Source of the DNA: Bacteroidota bacterium
GTDB taxonomy: Bacteria > Bacteroidota > Bacteroidia > Flavobacteriales > Weeksellaceae
Length of the DNA stretch: 27,894 nt
Assembly: GCA_018266965.1 (NCBI GenBank)
Contig: JAFDZJ010000449.1
Span: 1 to 27,894, forward strand
Direction of reading: 5' to 3'
In this document: in pieces, positions 15,350 through 23,027 of the stretch
Position numbering within the stretch: the stretch's first letter is position 1
Layout of the letters: each line of letters starts with the position of its first letter
The notes under the pieces: model-generated
The model's input: only the letters and a program-made list of their open reading frames with translations
Told to the model about the DNA's origin: nothing
Databases searched by the model: none
Made by a program: the position numbers and the translations under genes

Positions 15350-16351
15350 TTAATTCTCTAATTTGTCTATGAAAGGATAGTCTTCTTGTGCATATACATA
15401 TTCATAGATTTTTTCTGAATTTGGATAGGGCGAATTTTCCATAAACTCGACACATTCTTCTACAAAATTGCGAGAGTCATTTTCTATGGTTTCCAATTCT
15501 TGCTCGGTTGCCCATTTGTTTTCCAAAATTCTATGTTTTACCAATTCTATTGGATCATCTTGCTTGTGTAGTTCCACCTCGTCTTTGGAGCGATATGGTT
15601 CGGCATCCGACATAGAATGACCTCGGAATCTGTAAGTTCTGGCTTCTATAAAAGTAGGTCCATCTCCTCTCCTAGCTCTTTCGATAGCTTCATAAGCCAC
15701 TTCTGCAACTTTTTCAGGATCCATAGCATCTACTGGCATACAAGGCATTTCATATCCTAGACCTAGTTTGTAAATATCCTCGTGATTGGCTGTTCTTTTT
15801 ACAGAAGTTCCCATAGCATATTGGTTATTTTCTACCACAAATACTACTGGTAATTTCCAATTCATTGCCATATTAAAAGTTTCGTGCAATGAGCCTTGTC
15901 TTGCAGCACCATCACCAAAGAAACAGATATTCACAGCTTTTCTATCAAAATATTTATCGGCAAACGCAATTCCAGCTCCCAAAGGGATTTGTCCTCCTAC
16001 AATACCATGACCTCCATAAAAACGGTGTTCTTTGCTGAATATGTGCATAGAACCTCCCATTCCTCCGGAAGTTCCTGTTGCTTTTCCACAGAGTTCTGCC
16101 ATTATTCTTCTTGCATCTACTCCCATTGCCATTGGGTGGATATGACATCTATATGCGGTAATCATACTGTCTTTGGAAAGATCCATAGCATGGGTAAAAC
16201 CCGCTGGAATGGCTTCTTGTCCGTTGTACAAATGTAAAAATCCTCTGATTTTTTGTTTTAAATATAGAGAACGACATTTGTCTTCAAATCTTCTCCACAT
16301 TGTCATATCTGCATACCATTTTAGGTAAACTTCTTTCGAAAATTCTTTCAT
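15350..16351 (-). CDS. pdhA: pyruvate dehydrogenase E1 component, alpha subunit
   Basis: This 333-residue protein has the thiamine-pyrophosphate motif GDG (146-148) and Asn-Asn about 28 residues later (175-176). The sequence between them (ARQGSLHETFNMAMNWKLPVVFV, in parts) is typical of E1-alpha. TGTSGGMGGSMHIF (92-105) and GGHGIVGGQIPLGAG (113-127) are further E1-alpha hallmarks. The loop RTYRFRGHSMSDAEPYR (about 238-254) contains the serine that is phosphorylated in eukaryotic E1-alpha. It decarboxylates pyruvate and passes the acetyl group to E2 lipoyl domains; the beta subunit is encoded elsewhere. The start at 16351 is supported by a -7 element 20 bases upstream. E2 follows on the same strand. 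Confidence 0.95.
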   Translation of the reverse strand: MKEFSKEVYLKWYADMTMWRRFEDKCRSLYLKQKIRGFLHLYNGQEAIPAGFTHAMDLSKDSMITAYRCHIHPMAMGVDARRIMAELCGKATGTSGGMGGSMHIFSKEHRFYGGHGIVGGQIPLGAGIAFADKYFDRKAVNICFFGDGAARQGSLHETFNMAMNWKLPVVFVVENNQYAMGTSVKRTANHEDIYKLGLGYEMPCMPVDAMDPEKVAEVAYEAIERARRGDGPTFIEARTYRFRGHSMSDAEPYRSKDEVELHKQDDPIELVKHRILENKWATEQELETIENDSRNFVEECVEFMENSPYPNSEKIYEYVYAQEDYPFIDKLEN

Positions 16352-16371
16352 AGTTGATAGAAATTAGTGAG

Positions 16372-16379
16372 CAAAAATA
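16372..16379 (-). promoter_or_regulatory. -7 element of the pdhA-E2 promoter
   Basis: On the minus strand this reads TATTTTTG, an exact TAnnTTTG, 20 bases before the pdhA ATG. The -33 element is weak (CTG at the expected distance). Confidence 0.6.
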
Positions 16380-16439
16380 AGAAAAAATCTTTATTTTTCA
16401 GTGAAGAATGTTTTGATTTACTTTAAAAAAAAATGAAAA

Positions 16440-16477
16440 ACAAAAAAAATGTTCATCATAAATTATAGATGAACATT
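16440..16477 (-). terminator. terminator at the end of the lolD-radC operon
   Basis: This is a 10-bp perfect stem AATGTTCATC/GATGAACATT (16448-16457/16468-16477) with a 10-nt A/T loop. On the minus strand the stem is followed at once by a run of T. It lies 27 bases after the last gene of the five-gene operon and isolates it from pdhA. Confidence 0.88.
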
Positions 16478-16504
16478 GGTTATAGGTTTATTGTAGATTT
16501 TAAA

Positions 16505-17008
16505 TTAATTGATGTCCACCTGAAATTGACCTGTATAAGCACCTGTTATCACTTCTCCTCCTTGAGTCTTTATAGAAAATATAACTTTAAAATTATGCGA
16601 ATCCATATCAACTATACTACTGGTAATAATGTCAAAAGTATTAATAACTGTTGTACCTCTGGTGTATTTGGACTGGGTTTTGCTAATATTTCTTATGGTA
16701 CTAGTAGTACTAAAACCTCCTTCTAATTTATCATTAAAAGGAAAAGATTGTACCAATTCTATTTTCCTCAACACCCCATTTACAGTGCCAGAAAGTATAA
16801 TTGTATATTGATTGGTTTGTGTGTTGTTTTGAGCTTTTACACCTATTAATTGTGCTGTATCCAAAGTATATCTTTCGCCATCGCTATCTTTCACATATTT
16901 GTCGGCATTGGTATATAAGGCTGGATTTTCTGAGTTATCGTCTTTTCTACAAGAGGTAGTAAAACCTAACACAATTATTCCTAGGAAGAGTAGTAAAAAT
17001 TTTTTCAT
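16505..17008 (-). CDS. lipoprotein of unknown function
   Basis: Read from the ATG at 17008, this is a 167-residue protein with a standard lipoprotein signal (MKKFLLLFLGIIVLGFTTSC, Cys20) and a charged mature start (RKDDNSEN). A longer reading from 17062 would overlap the preceding gene by 20 bases and put an unlikely extra hydrophobic leader ahead of MKK, so the inner start is preferred. The mature domain is mostly beta (YTIILSGTVNGVLRKIELVQSF, in parts; FKVIFSIKTQGGEVITGAYTGQFQVDI) and resembles small Bacteroidota beta-sandwich lipoproteins; I cannot name a family. It is the last gene of the operon and is followed by a strong terminator. Confidence 0.75.
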   Translation of the reverse strand: MKKFLLLFLGIIVLGFTTSCRKDDNSENPALYTNADKYVKDSDGERYTLDTAQLIGVKAQNNTQTNQYTIILSGTVNGVLRKIELVQSFPFNDKLEGGFSTTSTIRNISKTQSKYTRGTTVINTFDIITSSIVDMDSHNFKVIFSIKTQGGEVITGAYTGQFQVDIN

Positions 17009-17042
17009 TTTTAAAATTAAATTTATTATTACAAATATATAA

Positions 17043-17966
17043 TTAATTGGTTGAATTATCATTAATATTGAAAATTTTTGACAAAATAAATTTCAGAACC
17101 ATTTTTATTTTGGTGTTTTCTACAATAGCATATCGTTGTTTTTCTGCTCCAAATCTTGAAAAAAAATCCGCTATTACAGGTATAGAACTTCCATGAAAAT
17201 TGAAAAGATAATTAGGAATATATTTTTGTAAAATTTGATCTATAATAATAGAAGAAGAGTTGTATTGACTATATTTTTTATTATTAATTAATCCTACCAT
17301 TATACATTCTTTATTGCCTTTTACCAAAAACATCTGTGAAGCTATTAGGTTATCAATAGACAAGTTATAAATTTCCAAATATCCTTTTTTCTGTAATTTC
17401 TCCATGTTTTTTAGAAATTTCAAATTGCTAGAATCAGTCATTCCTAAATTATTTTTCAATACAAAATCATACGATTGCTGTATGTCCAATTCTTCATCAA
17501 ATGTTATTCTGTCTTTCAATTTATCTAAAATCCTAACATTCCGTCGTCTGTGTACAGAATAGTTTTTTTTTACATTGGAATATTCATTAGGAAAAATTAA
17601 AAAATTGGTTTTGGAGGACAAACTTGCAACAAAATGGTTATTGCTATTAAATGAGTATTGATAAACCAAATAATTCTTATTCAAAAATTCTAAAAAAAGT
17701 TGATTAATCATCGAATCATCTTTTTGGGAAAAGACACCTAATTGTTGGGTTTGCATGGGCATAATAACAATTTTTGCTCCATATTTTTTCACAAAAGGTA
17801 TAGGCATCACTGCTTGATAATCACCAAAAACCAAAACCTCCCATTTTCCTGTAATGATGGTATCCAAATAATGACTAGTTCCAAAAAAAATAGTTTGTAC
17901 TGCGTTTTCTACACAATAATTATATTTCTGAAAATCAATATCGCTATATAGAATTTTTCTAATCAT
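17043..17966 (-). CDS. FemAB-like / GNAT-fold acyltransferase, substrate unknown
   Basis: This 307-residue protein looks like the FemAB-like group of the GNAT superfamily found in many Bacteroidota. The basic segment NYSVHRRRNVRILDKL (about 134-149) recalls the helix that precedes the acyl-donor site. NFHGSSIPVIADFFSRFGAEKQRY (about 258-281, in parts) matches the G-S-x-I-x-x-x-x-x-F-F-x-x-F-G-A motif of these enzymes. Relatives transfer amino acids or acyl groups to peptidoglycan precursors or other small molecules; the substrate is unknown. Its ATG overlaps the radC stop region by 4 bases, so the two are translationally coupled. The lipoprotein gene follows. Confidence 0.65.
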   Translation of the reverse strand: MIRKILYSDIDFQKYNYCVENAVQTIFFGTSHYLDTIITGKWEVLVFGDYQAVMPIPFVKKYGAKIVIMPMQTQQLGVFSQKDDSMINQLFLEFLNKNYLVYQYSFNSNNHFVASLSSKTNFLIFPNEYSNVKKNYSVHRRRNVRILDKLKDRITFDEELDIQQSYDFVLKNNLGMTDSSNLKFLKNMEKLQKKGYLEIYNLSIDNLIASQMFLVKGNKECIMVGLINNKKYSQYNSSSIIIDQILQKYIPNYLFNFHGSSIPVIADFFSRFGAEKQRYAIVENTKIKMVLKFILSKIFNINDNSTN

Positions 17967-18640
17967 AACAAACCTTCATTGGCAAAGCTAAAAAAAGCGT
18001 TTTGGGTAATGATTAAATGATCTAATAAAGTTATCTCCATAATCCTACCTGCTTCTTGGATTTTTTTGGTAATTTTTATATCTTCTTGGCTTGGTTTCAA
18101 ATTTCCGGAAGGATGATTGTGAGCAATAAAAATTCCTGTTGCAAATTGCTCCATTGCTTTTTTGAAAATTAACCTTACATCTACAACAGTCCCACTAATT
18201 CCTCCTTGAGATATTTTTTCTTTGTGTAATATTTTATTATGATGATTGACAAATATTACCCAAAACTCCTCCATTTGCAAATCTCCCAACAAAGGGTGCA
18301 AAATATTATAGGCATCTTTTGGGTCATTTATTTTAGTTTTTTCCGGCACTTCTTGCAATGCTCTTCTCCTACCAATTTCCAATGCTGTAGCAATGGCAAT
18401 AGCTTTTGCCTCACCAATCCCTTTGAATTGCATGAGATTTTGCACCGAAAGTTTGGAGAGATTATGCCAGTTATTGCCAACCGAATCCAAAATTTTCCTA
18501 GCCAATTCCACTGCGGTTTCCTCTCTGTTTCCGCTTCCCATTATTATTGCCAACAATTCCGAATCCGAGAGTGTACTTTTACCTTTCAATAAAAATTTTT
18601 CTCTAGGTCTATCGTCTTCTGCAAGAAATTTTATGGACAT
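17963..18640 (-). CDS. radC: RadC-family JAB/MPN protein
   Basis: This 225-residue protein starts with the family opening MSIKFLAEDDRPREK. It has a helix-hairpin-helix-like stretch (LMQFKGIGEAKAIAIATALEIGRR, in parts; about 69-92). The JAMM metalloprotease-like motif HNHPSGNLKPSQED (174-187) supplies the zinc ligands His174, His176 and Asp187. Despite the name, a direct role in DNA repair is not proven for the family. The full metal site is present, so the protein is probably intact. It is the third gene of a five-gene minus-strand operon, 34 bases after the LolD-like gene and overlapping the next gene by 4 bases. Confidence 0.93.
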   Translation of the reverse strand: MSIKFLAEDDRPREKFLLKGKSTLSDSELLAIIMGSGNREETAVELARKILDSVGNNWHNLSKLSVQNLMQFKGIGEAKAIAIATALEIGRRRALQEVPEKTKINDPKDAYNILHPLLGDLQMEEFWVIFVNHHNKILHKEKISQGGISGTVVDVRLIFKKAMEQFATGIFIAHNHPSGNLKPSQEDIKITKKIQEAGRIMEITLLDHLIITQNAFFSFANEGLL

Positions 18641-18674
18641 TGCTAAACTTTTACAATTAATATGTATTGAAATT

Positions 18675-19337
18675 CTATAGTATTAGTCCATCTTTCATGA
18701 CTAATTTTCTATCCGTAACCTCTGCTAACTTATTATTATGAGTAACAATTACAAAAGTTTGATTGTATTTGTCCCGAAGATCAAAAAAAAGTTGATGTAG
18801 ATCATCGGCATTTTTGGAGTCCAAATTCCCGGTTGGTTCATCGGCAAAAATTATTTTTGGCGAATTGATTAATGCTCTTGCTACCGCTACTCTTTGGGCT
18901 TCGCCACCGGAAAGTTCGTTGGGTTTGTGGTGTAATCGGTCAATTATTTTCAAATCTTCAAAAAGCGAATAAGCTTTATCCAAAAACTCTTCATTTTTCC
19001 CTGAAATCCTAGTAGGAAGTAGAACATTTTCCAAAGCAGTAAACTCTGGTAACAGCTGGTGAAACTGAAAAACAAATCCAATATTTTGATTTCTAAACTT
19101 GGACAATTCTTTATCTTTCATATTCATAAAAGATTGTCCATCTATCAATATTTCAGTTTGAAATTGTTGGGGTTGCGACGGAAGGTCCAAAGTACCTAAA
19201 ATCTGTAAAAGAGTGGATTTTCCTGCACCCGACTCTCCAACTATGGAAACTACTTCTCCTTTTTTTATATGGACATCGACTCCTTTCAGAACTTCCAAAT
19301 CGCCATAAAATTTATGTATATTTTTCGCTTGTATCAT
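18675..19337 (-). CDS. ABC transporter ATP-binding protein, LolD-like
   Basis: This 220-residue ATPase has all key motifs: Walker A GESGAGKST (34-42), Q-loop near Gln91, ABC signature LSGGEAQRVAVARAL (142-156), Walker B IIFADEP (162-168) and H-loop His200. The segment TGNLDSKNADDLHQLF after Walker B is typical of the LolD/MacB/FtsE cluster. LolD powers release of lipoproteins from the inner membrane for transport to the outer membrane. No LolC/E permease is adjacent, so the partner must be encoded elsewhere, and another member of the MacB/LolD group cannot be excluded. It lies 19 bases after the BNR-repeat gene and 34 bases before radC. Confidence 0.85.
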   Translation of the reverse strand: MIQAKNIHKFYGDLEVLKGVDVHIKKGEVVSIVGESGAGKSTLLQILGTLDLPSQPQQFQTEILIDGQSFMNMKDKELSKFRNQNIGFVFQFHQLLPEFTALENVLLPTRISGKNEEFLDKAYSLFEDLKIIDRLHHKPNELSGGEAQRVAVARALINSPKIIFADEPTGNLDSKNADDLHQLFFDLRDKYNQTFVIVTHNNKLAEVTDRKLVMKDGLIL

Positions 19338-19356
19338 CTTTCAAAAATACTCTTTT

Positions 19357-20379
19357 TTATTCAATTAATTTTCCTTTCAATATTTTACCCTTTCCAGCGA
19401 AAGCTAATGTATTTTCATCAATCCATTCACAAACATACAATCCTTTTTCGTCTGAAAGTTTAGTCCACGAATTTCCAAAATTTTTAGAATAAGAAATATG
19501 ATTATCTCCCACTGCAATCATTTCTCTTCCATTTGTATTGGGTCTTATTTTCACGCAAGTCATATAACCTTCATTTTTTCCAGAAGCGACAATCTTCCAA
19601 GTTTTACCCCCATTTTTGGTAATAGCAATATTATTTTCATTAGCAGCCTGATTGGTATAATCTCCACCAACTGCAACTCCAAAATTATTATCCAAAAAAT
19701 CAATAGAATACATTCCTTGCGAACTTTTCCCTTGTACAAAAGGAGTAGAAAAAACCTCCCATTTATTTTTATTTTTTTGATACCTCCATATCCTAGAAAC
19801 TTGCCCACCTGTTGCCAACCAAATATATTTTGATGAAAAAGCAATATTGGTATTACTTGCCGCAAAGGCAGCTTCTCCATCTATCATTTTTGGTGCATTA
19901 TTGCCAATATTTTCTAGTTGAAAGTTATCATCACCCATTTGGAATGAAATAAATTTCAATTTACCATCTTTTTCTGGATCCGAAAAAGTATAAAATTTTC
20001 CTGCATCATAAATCAGAGCGTCATAAAAAGATTTTTCCTGAAAATCTGTAAAAACTACAACAGATTCTAGTGTTTTTTTATCAATTTTAAAGAAATATGC
20101 TGGTTGTTCTATATTGATGGTATAATAATTCGACCTATCTTGTGCCAAGGTTCTGAATTGTAATTTCTTGTCCGAAATCTTTATTTTTTTTTGATGAATT
20201 GTTTGGGAATAATCCAAAATCCCGAATGTAGAATTAGTTGAGGAATAAATAATTTTCCCCTCATCTACAAGTATCGCCCTAATACTTATTTCATCTTGCA
20301 AGAGTGGTTCCAGCATAATTTTTTGTGAAAAAACCGAGATACCAAAATACATTAAAAAAAACAAAAGTAATTTTCTCAT
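19357..20379 (-). CDS. secreted BNR/Asp-box repeat protein (YCF48-like)
   Basis: Read from the ATG at 20379, this is a 340-residue exported protein with a signal peptide MRKLLLFFLMYFGISVFSQ. The longer reading from 20397 adds six residues ahead of a normal MRK signal start and is less likely. At least two Asp-box (BNR) motifs are visible: ITKNGGKTW (about residue 253) and SYSKNFGNSW (about 296). Other segments (GVAVGGDYTNQAAN, MIAVGDNHISYS) suggest a beta-propeller of the YCF48/sialidase-like type. Bacteroidota members are often annotated as oxidoreductases without evidence. Its activity is unknown; it may bind a protein or glycan outside the cytoplasm. It is the first gene of the operon that continues with the LolD-like gene. 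Confidence 0.72.
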   Translation of the reverse strand: MRKLLLFFLMYFGISVFSQKIMLEPLLQDEISIRAILVDEGKIIYSSTNSTFGILDYSQTIHQKKIKISDKKLQFRTLAQDRSNYYTINIEQPAYFFKIDKKTLESVVVFTDFQEKSFYDALIYDAGKFYTFSDPEKDGKLKFISFQMGDDNFQLENIGNNAPKMIDGEAAFAASNTNIAFSSKYIWLATGGQVSRIWRYQKNKNKWEVFSTPFVQGKSSQGMYSIDFLDNNFGVAVGGDYTNQAANENNIAITKNGGKTWKIVASGKNEGYMTCVKIRPNTNGREMIAVGDNHISYSKNFGNSWTKLSDEKGLYVCEWIDENTLAFAGKGKILKGKLIE

Positions 20380-20411
20380 TAAACTAACTATATACATTAA
20401 AGATAATTCAA

Positions 20412-20419
20412 CAAAAATA
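20412..20419 (-). promoter_or_regulatory. -7 element upstream of the BNR-lolD-radC operon
   Basis: On the minus strand this reads TATTTTTG, an exact TAnnTTTG, 32 bases before the preferred start at 20379. No clear TTTG was found at the expected -33 distance. Confidence 0.5.
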
Positions 20420-20495
20420 AAAAAAATCTAGTCAAAAAAGATTGAGATTTTGAAACATTTTATTAACAAACACTGTATTTTTAACACATTTTTAT

Positions 20496-20503
20496 TATAT
20501 TTG
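20496..20503 (+). promoter_or_regulatory. -7 element of the parE promoter
   Basis: TATATTTG is an exact TAnnTTTG, 48 bases before the parE ATG. The -33 position holds ACTG (20472-20475), only a partial match. Confidence 0.6.
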
Positions 20504-20551
20504 TGTTTCGACAAACAAATTAAATAATATTTAGATAGTACAAATTTCTAT

Positions 20552-22408
20552 ATGAGTGATATACAGGAAGTTAATTATTCCGAAGATAATATTAAGACCC
20601 TTGATTGGCAAGAACATATCCGATTAAGACCGGGAATGTATATCGGTAAATTGGGTGATGGTTCTTCCGCAGATGATGGAATCTACATTTTGCTAAAAGA
20701 AATTTTGGACAATTCTATCGACGAATTCCGTATGAAATCCGGAAAAAGGATTGAAATAAAATTGGACGATGGCAAAATGCTTGTCCGAGACTTCGGAAGA
20801 GGTATTCCTTTGGGTAAAGTTGTTGATGCCGTTTCTAAAATGAATACTGGTGGAAAATACGACAGTAAGGCTTTTAAAAAATCGGTAGGATTAAACGGTG
20901 TAGGTACAAAAGCTGTAAATGCCCTTTCCGAATTTTTCAAAGTAAGATCTTTCCGTGATGGAAAAATGAAAGCAGCCGAGTTTTCCAAAGGATTAATTAC
21001 CGAAAATCACAAAGAAATCGATACTTCCGACAGAAATGGTACCGAAATATCATTCGTCCCAGACTCTAGTATTTTTTTACATTTCAAATACCGAAAAGAG
21101 TATATCGAAAGAATGCTCCGAAATTATGCCTACCTCAATCCAGGATTGAAAATAATTTTCAATGGCGAAACTTATTTTTCCGAAAACGGACTGAAAGACC
21201 TTTTGGAAGAGGAGTTGGAAAGCGAAACGCTATACCCTATTATCCATCTGAAAGATGAAGATATAGAAGTGGCAATTACACATACCGACAAATCTCTCAC
21301 AGAGACCTATTTTTCTTTTGTTAATGGACAAAATACTACCCAAGGAGGTACGCACCTCAATGCTTTTCGAGAGGCGTTTGTAAAAACAATCCGAGAATTT
21401 TTCAATAAAAGTTTCGATGCTTCGGATATTCGAAAATCAATAGTCGCAGCCATTTCTATAAATGTTGAAGAACCAGTCTTCGAATCCCAAACCAAAACCA
21501 AACTAGGCTCCAACGATATTGGTCCCAATGGTCCAACTGTAAGGACTTTTGTAATTGATTTCCTCAAAAACAAATTGGATAATTTTCTTCACAAAAACCC
21601 CGAAGTTGCAGAAGCCATCCAAAGAAAAATCCTTATCTCCGAAAGAGAAAGAAAAGAACTTTCCGGAATACAAAAATTAGCGAGAGAAAGAGCCAAAAAG
21701 GTTTCTCTCCATAATAAAAAACTCCGAGATTGCCGACAACACTACAATGACCAAAAAGCTGTAAGAAAGGCTGAAACACAAATTTTTATTACAGAGGGTG
21801 ATTCGGCTTCCGGCTCTATTACAAAATCACGAGATGTAGAAACACAAGCTGTTTTTTCGCTAAAAGGGAAACCCCTCAACTGTTATGGACTTACCAAAAA
21901 AGTGGTCTATGAAAATGAAGAATTCAACTTGTTACAAGCCGCCCTCAATATTGAAGAATCTTTGGAAGACTTACGATACAACCAAGTTATAATAGCTACT
22001 GATGCCGATGTCGATGGTATGCACATACGATTGTTGATGATTTCTTTTTTCCTACAATTTTTCCCGGATGTCATAAAAAATGGTCATTTGTACATATTGC
22101 AAACCCCACTTTTCCGGGTAAGGAACAAGAAAGAAACAAGATATTGCTACACCGAGTCCGAAAGAATACAAGCTCTGAATGATTTGGGAAAAAATCCAGA
22201 AATTACTCGTTTCAAGGGATTAGGAGAGATTTCCCCAGACGAGTTCAAACATTTTATTGGCAAAGATATTCGGTTAGAACCTGTTGTACTAGGAAAAGAC
22301 CAAACCATAGAACAATTATTGGAATTCTATATGGGAAAAAACACACCGGATAGACAACAATTTATACTACAAAACCTTGTTGTAGAGGATAATAATATTA
22401 GTAATTGA
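20552..22408 (+). CDS. parE: DNA topoisomerase IV subunit B
   Basis: This 618-residue ATPase subunit has the GHKL motifs E50-x-x-D-N54 and DFGRGIP (80-86), with SVGLNGVGTKAV (111-122) closing the ATP lid. The TOPRIM domain carries EGDSASGS (415-422) and DADVDGMHI (484-492), which bind the magnesium ions for strand cleavage. The usual PLRGK loop reads SLKGK (436-440), a form I associate with flavobacterial ParE. With ParC it separates linked daughter chromosomes. The subunit is called ParE rather than GyrB because of its length and because parC follows. A small membrane-protein gene lies between them. Three 12-bp tandem repeats start right after the stop codon. Confidence 0.93.
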   Translation: MSDIQEVNYSEDNIKTLDWQEHIRLRPGMYIGKLGDGSSADDGIYILLKEILDNSIDEFRMKSGKRIEIKLDDGKMLVRDFGRGIPLGKVVDAVSKMNTGGKYDSKAFKKSVGLNGVGTKAVNALSEFFKVRSFRDGKMKAAEFSKGLITENHKEIDTSDRNGTEISFVPDSSIFLHFKYRKEYIERMLRNYAYLNPGLKIIFNGETYFSENGLKDLLEEELESETLYPIIHLKDEDIEVAITHTDKSLTETYFSFVNGQNTTQGGTHLNAFREAFVKTIREFFNKSFDASDIRKSIVAAISINVEEPVFESQTKTKLGSNDIGPNGPTVRTFVIDFLKNKLDNFLHKNPEVAEAIQRKILISERERKELSGIQKLARERAKKVSLHNKKLRDCRQHYNDQKAVRKAETQIFITEGDSASGSITKSRDVETQAVFSLKGKPLNCYGLTKKVVYENEEFNLLQAALNIEESLEDLRYNQVIIATDADVDGMHIRLLMISFFLQFFPDVIKNGHLYILQTPLFRVRNKKETRYCYTESERIQALNDLGKNPEITRFKGLGEISPDEFKHFIGKDIRLEPVVLGKDQTIEQLLEFYMGKNTPDRQQFILQNLVVEDNNISN

Positions 22409-22444
22409 GGTTGAGATTAAGGTTGAGATTAAGGTTGAGATAAA
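22409..22444. repeat. three tandem 12-bp repeats (GGTTGAGATTAA)
   Basis: Units lie at 22409-22420, 22421-22432 and 22433-22444; the first two are identical and the third differs at one position. The tract starts at the base after the parE stop. It is too small and regular to form a terminator and may vary in copy number between strains. Confidence 0.85.
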
Positions 22445-22535
22445 ATAAACTACACAACAAACAAATCATCTAAAAAATTAAAAAAAAATGATTTAAAAAA
22501 AACAAATTAAAAAAAACTAAAAAAACACATACACG

Positions 22536-23024
22536 ATGAGATTAACAAATAGACACAAAAAACCGTTATACGATTTTTTAAACACCGTAATTATTGCAAT
22601 TATTTTGCTTTGTTTAGGATTGTATTTATTAGAAAAACTGAAATTCAATTTATTAGGAATAGAAGAAAATTTATTATTATTAATACCATTGTTAATTATA
22701 GTTTTATTCTACCTGCGAGGAAGACAAATTTTCGAATATGATAGCGATAGTGAAACTCTTACCATAAAAAATAAAAATAATTTTTTGTTTTGGTCTAAAA
22801 TTTCCAATGATGAGTTTCCTAAGTACAAAATATTAAGCTATAATATATTAAATTTATTTATCATAAAAAAATTATATATTGTAATTCATAGTAAAAAACA
22901 CCAATCCGTAAGACTAAAATATGACATTTCTTATCTTACCAAAAAAGAAGTTAATGACATAAAATATTCATTATCAAAAATCATTCAAGACAATAAAAAA
23001 AAATCTAAAATCAACGATAACTAG
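22536..23024 (+). CDS. small two-helix membrane protein with a PH-like cytoplasmic part, between parE and parC
   Basis: This 162-residue protein has two hydrophobic helices (about 16-34, VIIAIILLCLGLYLL; and about 43-60, LLLLIPLLIIVLFYL). About 100 residues of beta-rich, basic sequence follow (QIFEYDSDSETLTIKNKNNF, FWSKISNDEFPKYKILSY, KKLYIVIHSKKHQSVRLKYDI), then a Lys-rich helical tail. This layout resembles membrane proteins with a bacterial PH-like domain, but no family can be named. It starts 127 bases after parE and its stop is 3 bases before the parC ATG, so it is probably translated with parC. Membrane proteins are not known partners of topoisomerase IV. Confidence 0.75.
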   Translation: MRLTNRHKKPLYDFLNTVIIAIILLCLGLYLLEKLKFNLLGIEENLLLLIPLLIIVLFYLRGRQIFEYDSDSETLTIKNKNNFLFWSKISNDEFPKYKILSYNILNLFIIKKLYIVIHSKKHQSVRLKYDISYLTKKEVNDIKYSLSKIIQDNKKKSKINDN

Positions 23025-23027
23025 ACT

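Noticed and set aside
17009..17062. Extended N-terminus of the lipoprotein that ends the lolD-radC operon
   Set aside because: The extension precedes a perfect lipoprotein signal and would overlap the upstream gene by 20 bases.
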